From: a bacterium
Lineage (GTDB): Bacteria > Desulfobacterota > DSWW01
Assembly (NCBI GenBank): GCA_028277985.1
Contig: JANQFG010000265.1
Span: 70,832 to 134,831 of the forward strand
Reading direction: 5' to 3'
DNA length: 64,000 bases
The translations under genes and the position numbers were made by a program. This document shows positions 16,552 to 22,860 of this stretch, piece after piece. The notes below the pieces were generated by a model. That model worked only from the letters and a program-made list of their open reading frames with translations. It made no database searches and was not told the DNA's origin. Numbering within the stretch: position 1 is the stretch's first letter; each line of letters opens with the position of its first letter.

Positions 16552-18150
16552 TCACACGGGTGATTCCATCATGCCATGGGGATCGTACGGATGATCGTAG
16601 GCGATGCGCATCATCCCATAGATTTCACCCATGGTGGTCCCGGCCTGTAGAGCATCCGTGATCACGTGGATGAGGTTCTCGTTCGGGTCTTTTGCCTTTT
16701 CAGAGACGTTGCCGAGAACCTCCTTGATCCTGGTCTGATCTCGTTTGTCCTTGAAACGCTTGATCTCGTCGATCCGGGACCAATAGGGTTCGATCTTACT
16801 CTCTACAACCTCTTTGAGCAGGGTGTCCTCTTCCTCAGGGATCTGAAAGATATTGAGGCCTACCTTCGGCTCGCTCCCATCGGCGATCCGCCTTGAATAC
16901 TCGGCCATGGAGTCATCAAAGAGCCTCTTGAACCATCCCTTGTCCGAAAGCTCCGCAGGATCCCCCATCGCCTCGATTTCAACGACCCTGTCCCAGATCC
17001 TCTTTTCCATGTCATCCGTCAGGGATTCGATATAGTAGGACCCGCCGAGGGGGTCGAGCACCTTGGCCACGTTGGATTCCAGATGGATGATCTGCTGGGT
17101 CCTCAAGCCTACCATGTGAGATTCGGGGCTGGGTGTACGATACGCCTCGTCAAATGCAGAGATCTCGAGGGCCTGCACGCCGGCCATGACCAGCGCCAGG
17201 GTCTGGAGGGTGCCTCGGACGATGTTGTTCGCCGGCTGCTGTGCGGTCAGGGAGAGTCCCGAGGTGTGGCAGGTGATCACCGCAGACCAGGAGCGCGGGT
17301 CTTTTGCCTCGAATTCCTCTCTCATCATCCTGGCGAAGAGCCGCCGGGTGGCTCGGATCTTGGCGACCTCCTCGAAGAAGTCCATGCTGCAATTGACCAG
17401 GATGCCTATGCGCGGCGCAAAGCTGTCGATATCCATGCCGCTCTTCAGCAGTTCCCTGATGATGTACCTGATCTCGATGAAGCCGAGTGCCATCTCGTTT
17501 GCGGCGTCCATACCGGTTTCGGCGATGAAATAGGTGTCTTCCACAAAGGAATGGAATTTCGGCAGTCTCTCGGTGCAGAACTTGATGGAGTCGACAGCCA
17601 ACCTGAGCCTGAGGCGAAAGGGCATGTGACAGGCATAGCCGCAATCCTCGATATAGAAGGGGGCCTGGATCACGGAACCGCGGAGTCGATCAGGGGGAAT
17701 GCCGCTCTCTCCGGCGATCGTGTATAAGCTCGCAGCAGCCATGGATGCGGGCAACGAGCAGGAGACTACAGCGGAATCCAGTGGGATATCCTTGTAGAGT
17801 TCCCGGTAATCATCCAGACAGCAGAGGGACACGCCCTGGGTCCCCACGGCGTTGACTGCCAGGGGATGGTCCGGGTCCATGTAGGCCATGGTGGGGCTGT
17901 CGCCTATGACGTCGAGCCCTGTCTGCCCTTGTGCGAGAAGGTACTTCAATTGCTCGTTCGACCTGGAGGGTTCTCCCTCCCCCGAGAGCTATCGCTGCAT
18001 CCATCCCCCCGCGACCCGTGCGCGACGGCCCCGGGTGTAAGGATAGTCCCCGGGGGCACCCAGCTGATTCTCGTAATCAAGATCCTTGACGTCCTCGGGC
18101 ATGTAAACGGACTTGAGTGGTATGCCGGATCGGGTACGGTTCTCTGTCAT
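16552..18150 (-). pseudogene. Methylmalonyl-CoA-mutase-type acyl-CoA mutase large subunit, interrupted by in-frame TAG
   Basis: The full frame has 532 codons, the normal length for the substrate-binding subunit without a B12 domain. It starts at an ATG behind GAGGGGAGGG and has the family start YMPEDVKDLDYENQ and PGDYPYTRG. Codon 54 (17989-17991) is TAG; the frame then continues with LSGEGEPSRSNEQLKYLLAQ, all clearly mutase sequence. Later landmarks are CHTSGLSLTAQQPANN, SAFDEAYRTPSPES and DPLGGSYYIE. B12 would bind a separate small subunit, not seen here. The stop falls next to the residue aligned with the active-site Tyr of methylmalonyl-CoA mutase. A restart at the TTG at codon 68 would lack this region. 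TAG ends many genes here, so general reassignment is unlikely; decay, readthrough or a base error remain. Confidence 0.85.
17989..17991 (-). other. In-frame amber codon inside the acyl-CoA mutase gene
   Basis: On the minus strand this triplet reads TAG between GGWMQR and LSGEGE. Both flanks align to one mutase reading frame without a shift. CAG (Gln) or GAG (Glu) would become TAG by one base change. Confidence 0.9.
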
Positions 18151-18406
18151 CGCGACGATTCCCTCCCCTCAGGGTTTCTTCTGAAGTCCATGCAAGTACT
18201 CATTGCAAAGCCTCGTTTCGATGAAGGAAGAACGACAGCACTATTAGTCTATAGCAAAGGAGAATCTAGTGTTCAAGTGTCAGCATCGTCATCGCCCAGC
18301 CTTGTGTAAGCGAGGGGGTAAAGGTATATTGGTGTCAACCCTGAAGGCGAAGAAGACTGACCCGACTTCCGAGAGGAACTCGAGGTTCGAGAAGAAGGAG
18401 GACGAG

Positions 18407-18841
18407 ATGCCGCCCAACACGGAAAAGGTGATGCCGAAGCTTGGTAGACTCTATGAAGGTCTCTGCAAGATACCCCTCATAGGTGAGCCCTTGGCAAGAT
18501 CCATGAATCGAAACATGGGCAGAATGATCTTCCACATGCCCGGATCCGGGGCGAAGCGCCTGTCCTCTGTTGCGGAGTTGAAGGAGTACTTGCTCAAGAC
18601 AGGCGAAGAGATGAACTTTCCTTTTGAGGTCATCGAGGAGAGCGTCGGGCCAGACAGCTTTGAGTTCTACGTAAACGGGTGCCCCTACGGTTTCAAACGG
18701 CCTGATCAGGCGAAAGCCTGCGATGCGGCCATGGAAATGGACCGGGTCCTCTTCGCACTCCTTGGAGGGGAGCTCATCGTTCAGGAGGCTGCTCCCGAAG
18801 GTGTTCAGAAGTGCAGGATCCTGTTGAAGCTCAAGAAGTGA
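18407..18841 (+). CDS. Uncharacterised 144-residue protein
   Basis: Not firmly recognised. The C-terminal half has a spaced pattern, NGCPYGF, KACDAAMEMDR, LLGGEL, PEGVQKCRI, that resembles the C-terminal pattern of ATC-hydrolase-like and 4-vinyl-reductase-like small-molecule-binding families (CP, C, D, G, C). The similarity is by eye and weak. No signal peptide or membrane span. AAGGAGG lies six bases before the ATG; a longer in-frame reading of 46 residues upstream lacks a good start. It is divergent from the mutase operon and converges on the dienoyl-reductase-like gene, so it is a single-gene unit. Confidence 0.55.
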   Translation: MPPNTEKVMPKLGRLYEGLCKIPLIGEPLARSMNRNMGRMIFHMPGSGAKRLSSVAELKEYLLKTGEEMNFPFEVIEESVGPDSFEFYVNGCPYGFKRPDQAKACDAAMEMDRVLFALLGGELIVQEAAPEGVQKCRILLKLKK

Positions 18842-18866
18842 GTTTGCTCCCCACCGGGTAGGATCA

Positions 18867-20825
18867 TCAGATCTTTCGGCCGATCTCGGCTCCTGCGGCA
18901 GTCGCCTCCAGGGCTCTGCGCGGCTGTGTTGCGTCGCCGATGACATAGACCTCCGGCACCTTCCCCTCGAGCTCTCTTGACAGGTTGTCGACAGGTTTCA
19001 CCCCCATCGCAAGTATGACGTATTCGAAACCTCGAAGGGTTTCCTCCTGGCCGTCTCTCTCGAAGACGACCCCATCCTCCAGGATTTCTTTGACGTTGGC
19101 ACGGGCGATGATGTGGACACGTTTCTCCCGCAGTCTGTCCAGGAGGAGATGCCGTGGTTCTGCCATGCTGTCCAGGGCGATGTCCTCTCGCATCTCCAAA
19201 AGGGTGACTTCCGTGGGAGCGGCCGCCATGTTGTCTGTGGGGAGCGCGAGGAAATCGGCGGTTTCGCATCCGGTGAGTCCTCCACCGACGACGAGTACTC
19301 TTCTGGCCTTCGATGCTTCGTGACCGGCCAGGACTTCCCAGGCCGTTACGACCGTGTCCCTGTCGATTCCCGGAATGGTCTCAGGGACGAGGGGGGTTGC
19401 CCCGGTCGCGACGATCGCCACATCCGGCTTGAGTTCGTCTATGAGTTCAGGGGTGACGGCCTTGCCCAGCTCAACCTGGACACCGGCCTTCTGCACGCGG
19501 GTCGACAGGTGCTTGATGAGCTGGCCGAGCTCCTGCATGAACGGGGGAACGCTGGCGAGCTTGACCTGACCTCCCAGCTTCTCCTCTTTCTCGTAGAGAG
19601 TTACCTCGTGCCCTCTCAGAGAAGCTACCCTGGCCGCCTCCAGCCCTGCAGGTCCCCCGCCGGCTACGAGCACCTTCTTCCGTTGTTCGGAAGGGACAAG
19701 GGCCATCTCCTTCTCTCTGCCGGCGGCGGGGTTGATGATGCACGTGGCATGGAGTCCCTGTACAACCGAACCGATGCACCCGCAGTTGCAGGCGAGGCAG
19801 GGGACGATCTCGTCCAGATCGCCCGCGGCCGCCTTGTTCGGTAATTCAGGGTCCGCGTGCAGGGCCCTTCCCATGGACACCAGGTCCACCCTGCCTGTCT
19901 CCAGGAGGAATTCCGCCATCCTTGGGGAATTGATCCTGCCCACGCAGATGACCGGCACATCGACCACCTGCTTCATTGCTTCGGCGAACTCGGCGTTGAG
20001 TGCAAGGGGTGTGCCCGAGGGGGGAACGACGGCCCAGAAGACGTTTGGGATGGTTCCTCCCGACACCTCGAGCGCGTCCACCCCTGCCTTGACGAGGATG
20101 CGTGCGATGAACTGGCTCTCCTGAAGGGTGCGACCTCCGGTTCGTCGCTCATCACCGGACATCCTCACGATGATCGGGAAATCCTCGCCCACTTGGGCCT
20201 GGATGGCTTCGATGATCTCGAGAAGGATTCTGAGCCTGCCTTCCAGAGATCCGCCATACTGGTCCGTTCGTTTGTTGAAAAAGGGAGAGAGAAAGGAGCC
20301 GACAAGGGCATAGCCGTGAGCGGCATGGATTTCGACACCGTCAAGGCCGGCTTCTTTGGCGCGGCGGGTGGCTTGGGCGAAATCGTCCACAATGGCCCGG
20401 ATCTCTTCGACAGAGAGTTCTCTGGGGACGTCTCGAAACAGACCACGCCCTATCACCGGCGAGGGGCCCACCGGCTGAATTCCTGTGAGCATCATGATGC
20501 TTTCCGGCCCCGGATCCATCAGCTGAACGGCGAGTTTGGTTCCGTGGCGATGGGTGGCTTCTGCCAGTTCGCTCCAACTCCGGATCTGGTCATCGTCGTA
20601 CAGACCAAGGGGAAACATCCCGTATTTTCGCTCGGCGTGCACGGCTGCCGCCTCTGTGATGATGAGACCGGCGCCGCCCTGTGCGCGAGCCTCGTAGTAG
20701 TCCCTGTGTTTCTCCGAAACGGTTCCTTCCGGAACGCCGTACCCCACGGTCATCGGAGGGAGAACGATCCGATTCTTGACTTCCATCGATCCGATGCGAA
20801 TGGGGCTGAACAGATGGTCGAGCAT
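18867..20825 (-). CDS. 2,4-dienoyl-CoA-reductase-like NADH:flavin oxidoreductase (Fe-S, FMN, FAD)
   Basis: A 652-residue three-cofactor enzyme of the FadH/BaiCD/BaiH type. Residues 1-340 are an old-yellow-enzyme barrel with HAAHGYALVGSFLSP and TDQYGGS (FMN and substrate side). Cysteines 343, 346, 350 and 362 (PCLACNCGC ... TC) should bind one [4Fe-4S] cluster. The FAD motif VAGGGPAGLEAAR is near 390 and an NAD(P)H motif VVGGGLTGCE near 520. Such enzymes reduce alpha,beta- or dienoyl double bonds in fatty acyl-CoA or steroid rings, taking electrons from NAD(P)H through FAD and the cluster. The exact substrate is unknown. It stands alone on the minus strand behind a 483-base gap. Confidence 0.9.
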   Translation of the reverse strand: MLDHLFSPIRIGSMEVKNRIVLPPMTVGYGVPEGTVSEKHRDYYEARAQGGAGLIITEAAAVHAERKYGMFPLGLYDDDQIRSWSELAEATHRHGTKLAVQLMDPGPESIMMLTGIQPVGPSPVIGRGLFRDVPRELSVEEIRAIVDDFAQATRRAKEAGLDGVEIHAAHGYALVGSFLSPFFNKRTDQYGGSLEGRLRILLEIIEAIQAQVGEDFPIIVRMSGDERRTGGRTLQESQFIARILVKAGVDALEVSGGTIPNVFWAVVPPSGTPLALNAEFAEAMKQVVDVPVICVGRINSPRMAEFLLETGRVDLVSMGRALHADPELPNKAAAGDLDEIVPCLACNCGCIGSVVQGLHATCIINPAAGREKEMALVPSEQRKKVLVAGGGPAGLEAARVASLRGHEVTLYEKEEKLGGQVKLASVPPFMQELGQLIKHLSTRVQKAGVQVELGKAVTPELIDELKPDVAIVATGATPLVPETIPGIDRDTVVTAWEVLAGHEASKARRVLVVGGGLTGCETADFLALPTDNMAAAPTEVTLLEMREDIALDSMAEPRHLLLDRLREKRVHIIARANVKEILEDGVVFERDGQEETLRGFEYVILAMGVKPVDNLSRELEGKVPEVYVIGDATQPRRALEATAAGAEIGRKI

Positions 20826-21308
20826 GTCCGTATCCTTCCATGGTATTTGAGAAGAATCGTGTTATGGTTTTTCACTGTATAATATTATTGGCCGGATGAT
20901 GAGACAGGGGAGCGAGGTCATTCAGCCTGAAATCAGTATAGGTTTGACCGCGGAGGGTGTCAATGAGGGTGATGCACGAAACGCAATATCCGTGGAGTCT
21001 TTTAGAAGACACGTTCAGTTTTTTGGATTCGAAATTCAAGGTGCCGAAAGAGAAGTTAGAGTCAAAAAATTAATGATACGTTCAAGAAACTGTTTTTGAA
21101 TTAAACTTGACTGGCCGGTCAAGACAGTGAAGAATATAACCGATGCTACACGAATAGAATAGCATTTGATCCATGCGAATGCTCGGGTTGAAGACGACAG
21201 GAACAAGCGGTTGGTTTTGCTGAGAAGGTAGCAGCAGTTCTTTGGTCCGGTCGCATCGACCAGGATGCTTCCGCCGGCAGTTCAATATCTCATCCAGGGA
21301 GGTGCATC
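20826..21308. promoter_or_regulatory. Intergenic region with operator-like palindrome
   Basis: No convincing gene. The region separates two divergent genes and is AT-rich near both ends. It includes TATAAT at 20878-20883, TATAAC at 21135-21140 and the palindrome at 21106-21123 described separately. A small 6-base inverted repeat (ATGCTA/TAGCAT) lies at 21143-21165. A 67-codon open frame at 20896 has no ribosome binding site or protein-like composition and is not called. Confidence 0.5.
21106..21123. promoter_or_regulatory. TetR-type operator-like palindrome
   Basis: CTTGACTGGCCGGTCAAG, an inverted repeat with eight of nine base pairs matching. It belongs to the same family as the sites at 35692, 35716, 48849, 52906, 52926 and 57819, in the longer (16-base core) spacing also seen at 35692. 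It lies between the dienoyl-reductase-like gene and the SnoaL/MopE gene; I cannot say which it controls. Confidence 0.55.
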
Positions 21309-22208
21309 ATGAAAAGAGGCTATGGCTTGTTCGTTCTTCTCACCCTCGTGCTCCTGACTTCGCCTGCGGCGGCATATGTTCTGGATCATCACGAATGCTA
21401 CCGCGCGAATGACGAAGCAACGCGTGTTGAAACCGCCAGGGCCATTCTCATGGTGAACGCGGTTCCTTCGAGCCCTTATTACTATGAAGATGTGATCTAC
21501 TACTGGGCCGACCAGCCGGTTGCACCTCCCGACGGGGAAGGGGCCATTTACAAGGAAACAGTACTAACGAACTACAGCCGTCAGGAGATGGCGGACTACC
21601 TGGAGATCATCTTCGGATGGTCTTCGGACATGGAGCTGGTGATCCAGGACCAGATGTATGAGACCCATCCGGACGGAACCATGACGTATATGGCGACGAA
21701 CAAGTGGTTCGGAACCTGGGCCGGCGTCGGAGACTATGTCCAGCCCGGAATGTCGATTGTAAAATTCGAAGACCCCGACTCGGGATGTGCCACGTATCAG
21801 AGAGACTACTTCACGGAAGCGGATACGTGGTGGGGTGTGCCGGAACTGAATCCGATGGTCACGATGTTTAGAGAAGAATACATAAGAATGTTTGGACTTA
21901 CCGGCAGGTGTTTCGACGATGACGGCGACGGATACACGAAATACGCTGCCGCCTACGGGTGCCCGAACGTGGGATTGGACTGCAATGACTACGTTGCCGA
22001 GATCAATCCGGGAGCGGAAGAGATCATGGGCAACGGGCTCGATGACGATTGTGACGGTGGTATCGACGGCCCGCCGCCGCCGTGCGCCACATTGCCGGGG
22101 AAGGCCGAAGGGGCAGCGACTCTGTTCGGCTATTACGCGCTCTTGCTGGTACCGGCCGTGTATGGCTATTTCTTGAAGAGAAGATTTTCAGGAAATCGAA
22201 GGAATTGA
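21309..22208 (+). CDS. Secreted SnoaL-like protein with MopE-type metal-binding motif
   Basis: A 299-residue exported protein. Residues 1-22 are a signal peptide ending AAA. The centre (TNYSRQEMADYLEIIF, THPDGTMTYMATNKWFG, TEADTWWGVPE) resembles an NTF2/SnoaL fold, which in other proteins forms a small-molecule pocket. Near the C terminus is a MopE-type segment: DDDGDGY, then DCNDYVAEINPGAEE and NGLDDDCDGGID, a motif seen in copper-binding MopE and many deltaproteobacterial surface proteins. A final hydrophobic stretch (FGYYALLLVPAVYGYF) followed by KRR suggests membrane anchoring. The pairing of these domains is unusual. GGGAGG precedes the ATG. The function is unknown. Confidence 0.7.
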   Translation: MKRGYGLFVLLTLVLLTSPAAAYVLDHHECYRANDEATRVETARAILMVNAVPSSPYYYEDVIYYWADQPVAPPDGEGAIYKETVLTNYSRQEMADYLEIIFGWSSDMELVIQDQMYETHPDGTMTYMATNKWFGTWAGVGDYVQPGMSIVKFEDPDSGCATYQRDYFTEADTWWGVPELNPMVTMFREEYIRMFGLTGRCFDDDGDGYTKYAAAYGCPNVGLDCNDYVAEINPGAEEIMGNGLDDDCDGGIDGPPPPCATLPGKAEGAATLFGYYALLLVPAVYGYFLKRRFSGNRRN

Positions 22209-22217
22209 AGAGGCTCT

Positions 22218-22261
22218 GAGAAGCAGGCTCGTGGCGGTTCGAGGGCATGAGCCTGCTTCTC
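22218..22261. terminator. Hairpin between convergent genes
   Basis: A perfect 13-base inverted repeat (GAGAAGCAGGCTC and its complement) around an 18-base loop, ten bases after a stop codon and between two convergent genes. There is no T-tract, so it may act as a bidirectional RNA 3' end rather than a classic intrinsic terminator. Confidence 0.6.
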
Positions 22262-22307
22262 ATTCGCACCGCACCTGCCTTGTCCGGTACCCACCCTTCT
22301 TTGGTGT

Positions 22308-22859
22308 CTACTCCTTTTTCGGAGCCTGCCCTTTTCCCGGCAGCGATTGGCTGGAAACGGGTTTCGGTGAGTGAGGCTGCTGCCCCGTGATCTTTCGTAG
22401 GGCGTCTGCGGCTTTCATCCGCACGGCGGGATTCGTGTCATGGAGTGCCACGTTCAGGGCGGGGACGGCATCGGCTGCGTCCGGGCCTACCTTGCCGAGC
22501 AGCCAGGCGGCACCGCGTCGCATTTCCCACTCGTCGTCCTTGAGCAGGGAGATCATGTAGGGGACGAGTTCCTTTCCCATTCCGAGAAGCGCAGAATTGC
22601 ACGCGACCAGCATTTTCTTGTCGTGGTTCCTTACCTGTCTTATCGTCTCGACCAGAAGAGGGATTGCCTCCCGTGCCTCCGGTCCCATCTCTCCGACGGC
22701 ACGGATAGCGGAATACCTTACCGCCGGGTTCTGGTCCTCGAGCATCTCGATCCAGGCCCGCATGGGTTTCCCCTGATAGGTGATCTCTTCCTTCTTGCTG
22801 CATCCGATGGCGAGGAGCCCTACACAAACCAGCACGGCGATACAACGCTTCTCGAACAT
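22308..22859 (-). CDS. HEAT-repeat lipoprotein
   Basis: A 183-residue lipoprotein. The signal peptide ends in the lipobox LLAIGC, so it should be lipid-anchored with Cys 19 as the first mature residue. The mature part has HEAT-like helical repeats (NPAVRYSAIRAVGEMG, EWEMRRGAAWLLGKVG, NPAVRMKAADALRKITG), typically protein-protein docking surfaces. The Gln/Pro/Ser-rich tail is probably disordered. The start at MFEKRC is preferred because it gives a normal signal peptide; its ATG falls one base after the stop of the kinase/isomerase gene, so translation is likely coupled. Its role beside mannose-metabolising enzymes is not evident. Confidence 0.82.
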   Translation of the reverse strand: MFEKRCIAVLVCVGLLAIGCSKKEEITYQGKPMRAWIEMLEDQNPAVRYSAIRAVGEMGPEAREAIPLLVETIRQVRNHDKKMLVACNSALLGMGKELVPYMISLLKDDEWEMRRGAAWLLGKVGPDAADAVPALNVALHDTNPAVRMKAADALRKITGQQPHSPKPVSSQSLPGKGQAPKKE

Positions 22860-22860
22860 G

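Noticed and set aside
16552..17949. The mutase as an intact 465-residue protein starting at TTG
   Set aside because: Sequence upstream of that TTG continues as mutase through a TAG to an ATG with a good ribosome binding site, so the short form is a truncation of a 532-codon gene.
17989..17991. TAG as pyrrolysine or as a genome-wide sense codon
   Set aside because: Other genes in the window end in TAG (for example at 2454, 4284, 6343, 11487, 13091), and mutases are not known to use pyrrolysine. Kept only as one option to test.
20896..21099. A 67-codon plus-strand frame in the gap before the SnoaL/MopE gene
   Set aside because: No ribosome binding site, no domain and no neighbour within coupling distance; probably chance in a control region.
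18867..22208. Assigning the palindrome at 21106 to one neighbour
   Set aside because: It is 281 bases from the minus-strand gene and 185 from the plus-strand gene, with no convincing -10 at proper spacing on either side.
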